Shown: positions 9,443-20,133 of the stretch, piece by piece
Position numbering within the stretch: the stretch's first letter is position 1
Layout of the letters: the number at the start of each line of letters is the position of its first letter
Assembly: GCA_016713335.1 (NCBI GenBank)
Contig: JADJPH010000020.1
Span: forward strand, 10,637-74,636
DNA from: Candidatus Fredericiella danica
GTDB lineage: Bacteria; Chloroflexota; Anaerolineae; Caldilineales; Caldilineaceae
DNA length: 64,000 nucleotides
Direction: 5' to 3'
Notes under the pieces: generated by a model
The model's input: the letters and a program-made list of their open reading frames with translations, nothing else
Databases searched by the model: none
Told to the model about the DNA's origin: nothing
Made by a program: the position numbers and the translations under genes

Positions 9443-12321
9443 CGGTCGCCTCCAGCCTTTGCCATCCACTTGCGCACCTCACCGGCGAGGTTTGAGAGGG
9501 GCGTGCGGCGCACCGTGCACTCTGGCAGTGCATCCAGAAACTGCTGCCCGTATTCCTTGCGCCAGGCACGGCTGTCGAGCAACACAACCACACCGTGATC
9601 GGTGGCGCGCCGGATCAGCCGTCCGAAACCCTGGCGGAGACGCAGCACTGCGTCCGGGACTGTGTAGTCATTGAATGGATCCTCGAACTCGGCGCTGCGT
9701 GCGGCCACCAAAGGATCATTCGGTACGGCGAAGGGCAAGCGTGTGATCAGCAGGCACCGCAGTTCATCGCCCGGCAGATCGATCCCTTCCCAGAAGGTGC
9801 GTGTGCCCAACAGCACTGCCTGTTCGTTTTCGCGAAATTCGCGTCTGCTTTGACCGTGTTGCAACAGCAATACACCTTGACGATCGAGTTGTGTCCGGAT
9901 GACGTCGCCGGTGGCCCGCAACTGTTGATAGCTCGTAAACAGGACCAGCGTTCGTCCCTGGGCTGCGACGGCAGCATCCACGATGGCCTGTTCGACCAGC
10001 GGCTGGTAACGGCTATCGTTTGGTGGAGGCAGGTCGGTGGGCAAGTAGAGCAAAGTGCTGCGTTTGTAATCAAACGGACTCTCGACCGTGGCGATCTTGA
10101 CATCCCACAACCCAAGCCGTTCGCGGATGAAACGAAAACTGGATCCGGTCCGCAACGTTGCGCCGGTGAAGATTGCGCTGCGGCGCTTGCGCACCAATTC
10201 TTGTTCCACGGTCGCATACACGGAGAGGGGGGCAATGGCCAGCGTGACGTTGCCGGTGGCGTCGCCCATTTCCATCCAGGCAACCTGATCGCGCCGGGCG
10301 CCTTCCGGGGCAAGCAGGATGCTGTCCAGTTGCTGCGCCAATTCGACCAATGCGGAGTGGGCGCCGCGCGTGTCTTGGAGAAGCGTTGCTTGCGGTTCCG
10401 TCTGCCACCAGCGGGCGGCATCCAGTTGCTGCACCAGGTGGTTTACCTGTTCGATGCAAGCGCGCAGGTAGCTGCGCGTCTCGTCCCACTCGAGCTCAAC
10501 CTGGCTCCACTCAGGCTGGCTGCGCATGCCACCGTTTAATGCCCGTCGCTGAGGAAAGCCAAACTCCTGTCGCGCTTCACCATGATTGCGGCAATGCCGC
10601 CAGCCGCTCGGCAAAATCCGCCAGTGCCACGCCCGCGCGCCGGGCGCCGGCTGCGACTTTAGGGAGCGCGGTCAACAGTTCGCCGGCGCGTATGTTTGTT
10701 GCCGCACGATGCAACTGCGCCATCAGTTCGCCTTCCAGCCCAATCCGTCGCAACAATGCCTGTACGTAGGGCCACTCGACGCGATAGGTCAGTTGGTCCG
10801 TTGCCGCTTCCTCCAGGCGGTGCGTCTCGTCAACAATCAGATGGTCGTAGGCCGGAATAATGCGCCCACCGGATGCGAGATCGGCGAGGAGCAGGGCATG
10901 GTTGACGACGATGATGTGGGCGGTATCCGCGAGGCGCGGCCTCAAGATAGAAATCGCGCGGCGCCATCAGGCGCAAAGGTCGCCGCGCTGCCGGTTTGCC
11001 CATTGAAGTGCGTGTCACCGGCTTCGCAGCGTTCGGGCGAACAGGTGACGGGATCTGAACAGATGCGTTGCCATACAGCTTTTTCTGCGGGCGACAACAG
11101 CGTGATTTCGCCGGCATCGCCGGTGTGCGTCTTTGTCAACCAGACGAGCACTTTGGCGAGAACATTCAACTCCGGCGCCGTAAATTGGCGTTCCTTGCGC
11201 CAGGCATGGAGCCGGCGCAGGCAGAGATAGTTCTGGCGGCCCTTGAGGACGGCTCCACGCAATGCAAGGTTGGCGGTCTGCTGCAGCAGAGTTGCCACTT
11301 GTGGCAGGTCCTTTTCGATCAACTGGTCCTGCAGGGCGATGGTATTGGTCGCAACGACGACACGGCGGTCGTTGTGGGTTGCCCATAAGGCGGCAGGAAG
11401 CAAATACGCCAGGCTTTTGCCGGTGCCGGTGCCCGCCTCGATCAGCAGGTGATCGCCGATATTGAGTGCAGTCATGACCTGGGCCGCCATGGCAATTGAC
11501 CACTGCGTTGTTCAAATGGTCACCCATTTGCGCGCAAGGGTCCGTTGGGCGCAAAATATTCATCGATGGTTTCGATCGGAATGGGTTCGGTCGCCCGGTT
11601 CTGCTCAACACCGGCGCCGAAATGGTGACTGCGACCGGCTCCAGAGGTTCAACCATCGGTTCATCGTCGGGGCGTCCCCGGGCGGCGCCGGCGAAGAAGG
11701 GCTCATAAGGCCATTCGAGGCCCGCACACGCATCCAGGATCAGTTGGATGACGGGCATCGGCAACTGGCGCGCCTGCTCACCCAATGCATGAAAGAGCAG
11801 CGCCGTCGCCTCTGCGTCGTCCGCAGCCCGATGCGCATCCAGCAGCGGGATGCCCAGGTTCAGGCACAACTCGCCCAGACTGTAGCTGGCGAGACCCGGC
11901 AGCAGAATGGAGGCAAGTTCCCAGGTGTCGAATACCGGCCGGTGGAAGTTTACGCCGGCATTGCGTAGAAAGCCGAGGTCAAGGGGGCATTGTGGCCAAT
12001 CAACCCGGTCACTGAACCATCGACAAATGCCAATAACTCCGGTAAGACCTCGCCCAGCCGCGGCGAATGGGTGACGTCGCTATTGCGAATCCCCGTGATC
12101 CGCGTCACGCGCAGGGGATCGAGCGCTGCGGATTGATCAGCGTAGAAAATCGGCCAACGATCTGGCCATCGCGCAGCCGCACGGCGCCGACTTCGATGAT
12201 GGCATCGCGCGGGGTCCAACCCGGTGGTCTCAAGATCCAATGCGACATAGGTGCGACCGCTGGTAGGCGCAAGCTCTGGAAACCCCAGGTGATGTATGTG
12301 TCGATCCGTGCGATCTGTCAA
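9439..12321 (-). CDS. dinG: DinG-type helicase with N-terminal exonuclease domain (multiple frame breaks)
   Basis: One locus read in alternating frames. The N-terminal DnaQ-like 3'-5' exonuclease has V-A-L-D-L-E-T-T-G-L-D-P, then I-G-H-N-A-P and H-R-A-x-x-D-A-E-A-T. A superfamily 2 helicase of the XPD/DinG type follows: I-E-A-G-T-G-T-G-K-S (Walker A), V-N-H-A-L-L-L, the D-E-T-H box, then F-T-S-Y-x-Q, F-W-E-G-I-D-L-P-G-D and Q-G-F-G-R-L-I-R-R. The exonuclease fusion is typical of Gram-positive-type DinG. At least six frame changes are needed (near 12210, 12130, 11985, 11500-11550, 10960 and 10590); at 11985 restoring one T in a T run rebuilds the motif. Start is a TTG at 12321. The role is unwinding of damaged or structured DNA. 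Confidence 0.85.
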
Positions 12322-12450
12322 ACGAGGATCCCTTCGGTCAGGTGGGCGGTGTCTTTTCTATTATAGCCGTTATTGGGACAGTCACTCAACTTGAATTGGC
12401 AGCGGGCAGCGCCAGCCCAGTATTTGAGCTTGCACCATTTATGCGGCACA

Positions 12451-13511
12451 ATGGGCGCCATGCGAGTCGCTGTCATTGCCACGGTCTACAATGAGCATCA
12501 CACCATCGAACGTCTGCTTGATTCCCTGGCGGGGCAAACGCGTCGACCGGATGAAGTTGTCATCTGCGATGGTGGCAGCCGCGACGACACTCCCCGCTTT
12601 GATCGCGCACTATGCGCGCCGGCATCCGGAACGTTTGCCCAACCTACGGGTTCTGGTGGAAGCCGGCGCCAACATCAGTCGCGGCGCAACCTGGCGATCG
12701 CAGCGACGACCGCTGAGTTGATTGCGGTGACCGATGCCGGGGTCCGGCTGGAGCCAAACTGGTTGGCGGAAATCGTGGCGCCCTGGGAGCGAGATCCCAC
12801 CCACCTGGCGGTGGCCGGTTTTTTGCGCCCGATGTGGTGGGCGTCTTCCAGACCGCCATGGCCGCCACCGTGCTGCCCCTGGTCGATGAGATCGATCCCG
12901 CCGGGTTTCTGCCCAGTAGCCGATCGGTTGCATTTCAAAAGAGCACCTGGGCACGCGCCGGGGGTTACCCGGAGTGGCTGGACTATTGTGAGGACCTGAT
13001 TTTCGATTTCGGCGTCAACGCGCAGCGACCGGAAACACCGTCCGCCTTTGCCTGGGCGCCGGACGCCCTGGTTCATTTCCGCCCGCGGGAAACACTCGGA
13101 CAGTTTTGGAAGCAGTACTATCGATACGCGCGCGGGGATGGGAAGGCAGACCTCTGGCGAAAACGCCATGCGGCCCGGTATATCACCTATTTGATCATTC
13201 TTCCTGCGTTGCTTGGCCACGCCTTTTGGGGGGTGTCGGCGCGCTGGTTGGGCTGGCTGGGGCTGGTTGCCGGCATCGCACTCTATTGCCGGCGTCCCTG
13301 GCAGCGCCTGGTCAAGATTGGCGGAAGTCTCGGACCGGCTGGCTGGCTGGCGGCGGCGGGATGGGTCCCCATCATCCGGGCCACCGGCGATCTGGCCAAG
13401 ATGTTTGGGTATCCGGTGGGGCTTTGGTGGCGCAGACAGCATCACCCGCCGGATTGGCGGGAGGCGCAACAGAAGCTTGCTGACAGCGAGCGGCGCCAGG
13501 AACTGCGATAA
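12451..13511 (+). CDS. Glycosyltransferase family 2 with C-terminal membrane segment (frame breaks)
   Basis: GT2 (GT-A fold) protein. It starts M-R-V-A-V-I-A-T-V-Y-N-E and has V-V-I-C-D-G-G-S-R-D-D-T, the nucleotide-binding end of the first lobe, then N-L-A-I-A and V-T-D-A-G-V-R-L, the D-x-G variant of the D-x-D metal site. The acceptor-side E-D element (Y-C-E-D-L-I-F-D) is in the second half. Hydrophobic stretches near the C-terminus suggest membrane attachment. The frame changes near 12595, 12690 and 12830, each time restoring GT2 sequence. ATG at 12451 and 12460 are both possible starts; both precede the first strand. The gene is divergent from dinG. Confidence 0.8.
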
Positions 13512-13530
13512 TGATGTTTGAGGCAACTCC

Positions 13531-14025
13531 GTGAGCATGACAAAGGTGGAGCGTCGCCAGGTGGCGGCTGACTTAATTGAAGCGACGCCGGGCAGCAACG
13601 GGCTGGGGTTCTGGCTGCTGGCATCCCCCATGCTGATCTTTCTGGCGTGGGTCTGGACTGATTTTTTTGCCTATGTCAGCCCGATTCCGTGGCGTGTCGT
13701 TGACCTCATCCTCGCGCTGGTGTTGATGTTTGTTGTGTTCGTCTTGCCGTTGGGGTGGCTGGCCCACCGGCTGGTGACGGCGCAGCCGCGCATTTTCCAG
13801 AATGCCGGTTGGGATGTGCAGCCACTCGAACCGGTGCGTGCGGAAGAGGCCTACCTGGTGCACTATGTGGCGCAGGAGCGGCATCGCGCCCCCAACACCT
13901 GGGCGCGGCAGATCCTGCGGGCCGCACAGGGATGGGTCTATCTTGAAATCGCCGCGATCTTGCTCAGTTTCATATTCTTGATTCCGCTGTTCTTGAGCGC
14001 CGTCGATCTTGGCTTTGGCCAATAG
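13531..14025 (+). CDS. Small membrane protein, unknown function
   Basis: Intact 164-residue protein that I do not recognise. Hydrophobic segments lie near residues 28-50, 58-82 and 133-155, with an Arg-rich soluble loop between the second and third. The start is GTG 13531 or the ATG two codons later. It sits 20 bp after the GT2 gene, and its stop codon is immediately followed by the ribosome binding site of the M14 peptidase gene, so the three are probably one transcript. No catalytic motif is visible. Confidence 0.6.
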   Translation: MSMTKVERRQVAADLIEATPGSNGLGFWLLASPMLIFLAWVWTDFFAYVSPIPWRVVDLILALVLMFVVFVLPLGWLAHRLVTAQPRIFQNAGWDVQPLEPVRAEEAYLVHYVAQERHRAPNTWARQILRAAQGWVYLEIAAILLSFIFLIPLFLSAVDLGFGQ

Positions 14026-14033
14026 GAGGCATG

Positions 14034-15778
14034 ATGCACGCCCTGAAATGGATCGTCCTCTGTTTATGTCTTGTGACGAGCGTGGCATTGGCAATGGGCT
14101 GGTCGACCGTACGGGCACAGGACAACGGTGTTGCCGCGTCTGGCGCCGTGGTCTCGATCCGGTTCAAAGATACGGCGGATGCGACACGATTGGCAGCCCG
14201 CTATGACGTCTGGTATGTCGATCACCGCGTCAAATCGCTGATTGCGTACGTGACGCCGGCCGAACGGACGGCCCTGGCACGTGACGGCTACTCGGTTCAG
14301 GTCGATGCGCCGCGCACCGCAGCGCTGAGTCAGGCGCTTGCCCCGGCCCCGCATCAGAAGGCGGGGATTCCCAACTACGCCTGTTATCGGACAGTCGAGG
14401 AGACCTATACAAGCATGTCAAAACTGGCGAAGGCGCACCCGCGCCTGGCCAGGTGGGTCGATATTGGCGACAGTTGGCTGAAAATCCACGGCGCCGCCGA
14501 TGAGGGCTACGACATTCGTGCGCTGGTTGTGACTAATCGCGACCGGACGGGTCCCAAGTCCCGCTTCTTTTTGATGGCAGCGATCCATGCGCGTGAGTAT
14601 GCGACCGCCGAAACGGCGGCGCGGTTCGCAGAGCGCCTGGTGAACGGGTATGGGGTCGATCCTGACATCACCTGGCTGCTCGACTATACCGAGATCCACA
14701 TCGTCACGCAGTCCAATCCTGATGGCCGCAAGCGCGCCGAGTCGGGTTTCCTGTGGCGGAAGAATGTGAATAACCAGGATGGCTGCTCTTTCAGCAGCGC
14801 CATTGGCGTCGACCTCAACCGCAACAGCAGCTTCAAATGGGCGCCTGTGTGGAAGGATTCTGCTCAAGCACAGATCCCTGTGACATGATTCACCGCGGAT
14901 CAGCGGCCGGGTCGGAACCAGAAACGCAGACCCTGCAAGACTACATGCGCTCGATCTTCGCCGATCAAAGAGGCCCTGGCGACGCGGACGCGGCGCCGGC
15001 AGACACGACTGGGCTCATGATTTCGCTGCATAGTTACGGGAAATGGGTCCTCTTTCCCTGGGGGTGGAACTCGGCGCCAAGCCCCAATCTGGCGCAGTTG
15101 CAGACGTTGGGGCGCAAGTTTGGCTTCTACACCAATTATGTGGTCTGCCAATCCGGTTCGTCTGGCTGCATCTATCAGACTGACGGCACCACCGACGATT
15201 GGGCCTATGGCGAACTGGGCATCGCCGCCTACACCTTCGAACTCGGCACTGAGTTTTTTGAGTCGTGCAGCTATTTTGACACTGATATTATTGAACAACT
15301 CTTGACGACGCTCACAGTTGCCGCCAAGACTGCCCGGCTGCCCTATCAGGCGCCGGCAGGTCCGGAAATTGTCGATGCGGTCGCTGAACCCGCATGTGTC
15401 GCGGCCGGAGATCCAGTGACGTTAACTGTCACCGCCGACGATTCTCGCTTTGCCAGCAACGATCCCTACTTTGGGAGCGAGCCTATTCAGAATATCGCTG
15501 CGGTCAGCTACACGGTCGACCTGCCCAGTTGGGTCAGCGGCGCCGTTGCCACCTCAATGGCAACGGTCGATGGTTTTGACGGTCCGGTTGAACCGGCAGT
15601 GGCGCTCGTGACGACCCAGGGTTGGAGCGACGGACGCCACCAGCTTTTTATCGAAGGTCAAGATGCCGCCGGCAATGTTGGCGTTCCTACGGCCGTCTTT
15701 GTGACGATTGACGCGGATTGTGAGCAGTCTGGCGCCGGGTGGTCTTCGTACCTGCCCGTGGTTGCCCAGAACGAGTGA
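14034..15778 (+). CDS. Secreted zinc carboxypeptidase, family M14 (one frame break)
   Basis: Exported metallopeptidase. The N-terminus has a signal peptide (hydrophobic core about residues 5-22, cleavage probably after A-Q). The catalytic domain shows H-A-R-E-Y-A-T-A-E, the H-x-x-E zinc pair, then G-V-D-L-N-R-N, the third ligand in S-L-H-S-Y-G, and F-E-L-G-T-E-F-F with the catalytic Glu. The frame changes once near 14840-14850, where the second frame restores the usual S-S-T-D-P-C ... S-E-P-E-T-Q stretch. A C-terminal beta-rich domain follows, ending in S-Y-L-P-V-V, a tail common in secreted Chloroflexota proteins. AGGAGG at 14024-14029 favours ATG 14034 over 14031. Likely role: extracellular peptide degradation. 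Confidence 0.88.
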
Positions 15779-15782
15779 AGGC

Positions 15783-16666
15783 ATGAATGAACTTTTGCGG
15801 GCGCTGCTCGGCCTATTGATCGTCACGGCGCTGGTGCTCTATGGGCGCGGCTGGTGGCGCATGCGCCGGCTTGGTTCACCCGTGGCGTCGATCTACCGGC
15901 TGATCGTTTTCTGCGTTGCCAGCCTGCTCGTAGGCGTCGCGTTTCTCTCGCCCTTGCACCCCTATAGCAGCCAGTTGCTCTTCTTTCGTAGCCTGCAGAC
16001 CGTCATCCTGGTGCTGTTGGCGGCGCCGGCTTATTTCTTGAGTTGTGGCTATGACGTGATGCTGTGGGGGCTGCCGGCCGCGTGGCGCCGGCAACTAAAG
16101 GGTAATCTCCATCGCAATGCGCCTTTGGGACGCACCGTCCGGCGCCTGACCCCCATTGGCCTGATCTGGGTCTTGTTCCTGGTCCTGTTTGTCGTCTGGC
16201 ATGAACCAACGTGGGTGAACTGGTCGATGGGGCGGCCGTGGGTGCATACCGCCGGGCTGATTGTATTGGGACTGCTCGCACTGCTCTTCTGGTGGCATGT
16301 GGTGGGCACCGGCCCGCGGCTCCATCCGTCCCTGGCGCCCTGGCTGATTGCCATCATGTTGGTGATCACGGAGATTATCAACATGTTGACGGGGGTCAGC
16401 ACAGCATTCTCAGGCGTGGCTTTCTATGATCATTACGTGAGTGTCCACCGTGCGATTGCGCGCAAAATTTCAGCGCCTTGGACGACCAGGCCCTTGCCGG
16501 CGCGATCCTGTGGGTTGGTGGCAGTTTCATCTATGTGTCCAGCATCATCCTGGTGCTGAACCGGCTCTTTGAAAAGCACGGGTCCAGCACCCCCGAAGCG
16601 TATCCCGACTGGGACGCGGACGAGCGGATGATCATGCCAGGACTCGAACATCGCGTCAGGCGGTGA
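15783..16666 (+). CDS. ctaG: Cytochrome c oxidase assembly factor CtaG-like (one frame break)
   Basis: Polytopic membrane protein of the CtaG family (caa3-type oxidase assembly factor), needed for maturation of cytochrome c oxidase. Six or seven hydrophobic helices are visible. Family features include S-P-L near residue 57, histidines in V-V-W-H-E-P and W-W-H-V-V, and the final helix with G-A-I-L-W-V-G-G. The frame shifts near 16460-16480; the first frame then becomes Arg/Ser-rich, whereas the next frame supplies D-D-Q-A-L-A-G-A-I-L-W and the C-terminal tail. ATG 15783 lies five bases after the peptidase stop. No oxidase subunit genes are in the window. Confidence 0.78.
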
Positions 16667-16674
16667 TGCAGGCG

Positions 16675-19223
16675 TTATCCGACGTCTGGCAGATGATGGG
16701 CATCGATGCTGGCGGTGCGTTCGCCGGTGGCATCCTCGAAGCTGATCTGCCAGGTTGGCGTCCATGCCAACACGGTTGTTTTGACGGCGACGTCGGTTCG
16801 TTTCGGCTTGAGTTGCTCGGTGCTGGTTGTCTCAATGACGCGATCCCATTGCGCCGTGATTTCATCAACCTTCTGCTGCAACTCTGCCTGTAGTTTTGCC
16901 TGTTCTTCTTGCAGGCGCGCAATGGTCTGTTTGCTCTCTTCGACGCTAGCGCTGGCGCGCTGGGCTTGATCCCATTTGCTCGCCGCACTGCTCATGGCGC
17001 GTGAACTGCGCCGCCCCATGAAGAAATTGGCAACGCTTTCACCGATGCCGACCCATTGTTGGGTTTGCTTGGCCTGTGCAGTCGCTTGATCGCGCGCCAA
17101 TTCAGCCTCTTCGCGCGCCAGTTTATCCGCCACCGTTTTCAGTTGTTTGTCATATTGTTTCGCCAGTTTGTCGACGTCAGCGTCACGCCGTTCGCGCGGC
17201 CTGCTGCAGCCGGATGCGATAGGCCCGTTCGTCTTCACCGGGTCGCTGGGCAATGCCAAGGTCGGGGTGGACATTGATCGGATATTTGGCGTTGTAGTAG
17301 AGCCAATCTGCGAGATCCTTGCCTGCCGCCGCCAATTTCTTTGCGGAGCCGGCGCCCTCCGGAACAGTGGTGTAGAAGGGACCTTGATTCTCACCCGCAG
17401 CCTGGGGTGCATTCAAGACATCCTGGGTCTTCACGCTCAAGCGCTCTGCCTTCGCCCAATCAACGCCGGTGATAGTGGTCTCGCCGCGGGAAAGCATATT
17501 GTAGTCTTGTTGTGCGTCGACCTGACGTTTGACATCGACGAAACGCACCGTGCCTGCGCCGACGATACCTGCCTGGTAGACCAACAAGGCTCGTTTGACG
17601 GTTGCGCCCGTTTTGGGGCTTACCGCCTGGATGGCGTCGCGATCATCGAGAACGAGGGGTAGGTAGACTTGCGTGATGCCCGGCTCAACCGCAGGTGGCG
17701 CTGTAAGCAGGCCACTGCCGGCCGGTGCGACTGTCGCGGCAACCGGCGCGGCAGCCGCGGGTGCAGCCACTGTCGCCGGCTGCGGCGTGGCGCTCGTGAC
17801 CGGCGCTGCATCGGCGCGGCTCTTGCGTGGCGCCATCAACGTGCGCACCTGCGGGAGGTAAGCGGGCCTCTGAGATAGCTCATGGCCCAGCGTCCGTGAA
17901 CACGGTAGGTGTGGCATCGTTGACGTTATGCATCAAGAAGACGCGGCTGCCAAGCCGGTAATGATCTTGTCGTAATCCACCGCAGTCGCTTGACCCTGCT
18001 TCGGATAACGCGCCCTTAAGCCCTGAGAGGACGCGTTCCTTGTCGCGTTCCGCCTGCAATTTGCCAATAAACCAGGTGCCGGCATTGGTAAGCCCCTTGT
18101 AGTCGATATCCACCGGGTTTTGCGTCACCAGGACGATGCCGAGGCCAAAGCGCGCGCTTGCTTGAGCAGCGTCAGCAGGGGGCGTTTGGACGAAGGTTCT
18201 GCGGTAGGGGGAAAATAGCCAAACACCTCGTCAAAGTAGAGAAGAGCGCGCAGGCTGGTGGTTCCGGATTGCTTGCGCATCCACGTCAACACATTTTCCA
18301 GGAGGAGCGTCACGATAAACATGCGTTCGCTGTCGCTCAGATGGGCAATGTGCATGACGCTATGCCGTGGTTTGCCGTCGGCATTGTAGAAAAGCCGGTC
18401 CACGTCAAGCGGTTCACCTTGCAGCCAAGTCTGAAATTTAGGTGAGGCGACAAGTGTGTTAAACGCCATCGCCAGTTGGAAGCGATCCTTCTCCGGGTAG
18501 AAGGTGTCGACGTCCACGACGCCGAGTTGGCGAATGGGGGGCTTCTGAATCGAGGTGATGAGTTTGGCCAGATCCAGATCTTCGCCCTTCTGCCAATAGA
18601 ATTCGAAGATATTGGCCAGCAGGATGCCCTCGCGGCTCCGTACGGGGTCCGCATTGATGCCGGCGAGGCCAAGCAGCGCCGCGACCGTGCCGGCGATGCG
18701 CTCGCAGCGACTCCGCTTCGGTCGCCCAATCGCTGGGGGCGGCGAGGCTGCCGAGGATGTTGAGGGGCACACCCATATCGGATCCCGGCGTAAAGATCTT
18801 GTATTCGGTTTCCGTGGCCAGTAAGCGCATGCGGTCGCCGGAGATGCCCCAGTCGGCCAGCCCTTCTTTGAGTTTTCTGCGGTCGTCGCCGCAAATTCCT
18901 CTACGGTCTTGTTCTTGCGCCGCGCGTCGTCTTCATTGATCCAGGTTTGAAAGTCGGTGGGAGACAGTTCGGGAAATTGCAGGAGTAAATTGGTGATGTC
19001 GCCCTTGGGGTCGATGAGGATTGCGGGCACCTTGTCGAGCGCGGCCTCTTCGAGCAGCCCGATGCAGAGTCCCGTTTTGCCGCTGCCCGTCATGCCGACA
19101 CAGACGGCATGGGTCACCAGGTCGCGGGCGTCGTAGTTGATCGGCGCCTCCTTGCGCGGCGGCGTCCAGGTCGTATTCCGCGCCAAGGTAAAATGAGCCG
19201 AGTTGTTCAGGCGGTGCTTGCAT
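16675..19223 (-). CDS. HerA-like/DUF87 P-loop ATPase (multiple frame breaks)
   Basis: Large cytoplasmic ATPase of about 840 residues. Near the N-terminus, A-V-C-V-G-M-T-G-S-G-K-T-G is a Walker A motif, followed by I-L-I-D-P-K-G-D-I-T-N-L-L; L-L-Y-F-D-E-V-F-G-Y is Walker B, and G-I-V-L-V-T-Q-N-P-V-D-I-D-Y is the sensor-type strand of HerA/FtsK-like ATPases. The C-terminal third has an Ala/Pro-rich linker, a globular part, then a charged coiled coil (about 17090-16850) and a beta-rich end. The frame must change about seven times (near 19165, 18850, 18700, 18130, 17985, 17890, 17190). No NurA is adjacent, so a DNA-end-processing role is not shown. ATG 19223 begins the best N-terminus. Confidence 0.75.
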
Positions 19224-19386
19224 GGGTGATGTCTCCTTAGGTTGATGGAAATTGACGCCATTTTACCAGGGAAGAGCCGCTTTGTCAGGGTGTAGTCACG
19301 CATCTCTTCTTCTCTGCGCCACCTCCGCGTTGTTCTTCCCCGCCACTGCGCGGGGTGGCGGTCGCGGAGGAGGAAAGGAGGCGGTC

Positions 19387-19415
19387 GTCTCCCGTCTCCC
19401 AGTCTCCCGTCTCCC
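19387..19415. repeat. Heptamer tandem repeat, four copies of GTCTCCC
   Basis: Four GTCTCCC units with a single extra A between the second and third, inside a C-rich non-coding spacer. The 7-nt period matches the repeats at 5928-5948 and 61481-61522, although the sequence is unrelated. Confidence 0.75.
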
Positions 19416-19480
19416 CTCCCCTCGCCCCGCCCCGGCCCTCCCCTCCGGCCCCGCTCTCCGCGCCGCAGGGCGACGTTCTA

Positions 19481-19511
19481 TTGACAATTACAGTGCTCTT
19501 GGCGCTATGAT
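19481..19511 (+). promoter_or_regulatory. Candidate sigma-70-type promoter
   Basis: TTGACA at 19481-19486 and TATGAT at 19506-19511 with a 19-bp spacer, slightly long, 58 bp upstream of the ATG at 19569. The region is visibly less GC-rich than its surroundings. Confidence 0.5.
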
Positions 19512-19568
19512 GAAGTCTGTCAAGCACGTACTTTGTCGCGCCCAATCAAAACCCAAAATTGAGGAACT

Positions 19569-20048
19569 ATGGCAGCGTTGACAACCGCCCAGGTCTGGAA
19601 GGAACTCGAAAACAATGTCTTTGCCGTGCTCGGGATGGTGACCGCGAAGAATGAACCGCGCACGGTCGGCATCGTCTATGTTGTGCATGAGGGCAAGCTT
19701 TACATCGGCACCAAAAAGGACGCCTGGAAGGTGCGGCACGTGTCGGCCAATCCGCATGTCTCCCTGACCGTCGCCATCCCCAAAAGCGTCCCGCTGATGC
19801 CCTGGATCAAGGTGCCCGCCGCCACGATCACCTTTGCAGGCACTGCGCAGGTCGTCACGGTCAGGGAGGTCGGCGCCGACGTACTGGCCAAACTCTATCG
19901 CGGTCTCACCGAGAGTGATGCACAGATCGCCGACTCACGCGTGATCGTCGTCGATCCCACCGGCGACTTCGTCACGTACGGCGTGGGTGTCTCGCTGATG
20001 GGTATGCGCGACACGGAGAATGCGCGTGGCCGGGCGCCGGTGAAGTAG
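19569..20048 (+). CDS. Pyridoxamine 5'-phosphate oxidase-fold protein
   Basis: Intact 159-residue single-domain split-barrel flavin-binding family protein. A-V-L-G-M-V-T-A-K-N-E-P-R-T-V-G-I-V opens the barrel, followed by K-L-Y-I-G-T-K-K-D-A-W-K-V-R-H-V-S-A-N-P-H-V-S-L-T-V, the segment that in this family contacts FMN phosphate (K, R-H and N-P-H-V). The length and motifs fit the general PNPOx-like group (F420- or FMN-dependent reductases or heme-binding relatives), not true PdxH. It appears to be transcribed alone from the promoter just upstream. Substrate is unknown. Confidence 0.85.
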   Translation: MAALTTAQVWKELENNVFAVLGMVTAKNEPRTVGIVYVVHEGKLYIGTKKDAWKVRHVSANPHVSLTVAIPKSVPLMPWIKVPAATITFAGTAQVVTVREVGADVLAKLYRGLTESDAQIADSRVIVVDPTGDFVTYGVGVSLMGMRDTENARGRAPVK

Positions 20049-20133
20049 GGATAGCAGTCATCTCAGGCAGGCGGTTCAAGCAAGAAACCAGACGCTCCCG
20101 CCACGCGACCAGGCCGCAAAGAAGGTGTGTGGC

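Larger units (their letters stand above)
19224..19568. other. Gene-free divergent spacer with nested inverted repeats
   Basis: About 345 bp between the HerA-like gene and the pyridoxamine-oxidase-fold gene. An outer 8-bp inverted repeat (19322-19329 with 19363-19370) encloses a 6-bp one (19338-19343 with 19350-19355). It is followed by a heptamer repeat, a C-rich strand-biased tract to about 19460, and the candidate promoter at 19481-19511. Open frames here are compositionally biased and look non-coding. Confidence 0.55.

Noticed and set aside
9595..10539. Long plus-strand frame opposite dinG
   Set aside because: It is the antisense shadow of the well-conserved helicase C-terminal half; its translation has no recognisable motif.
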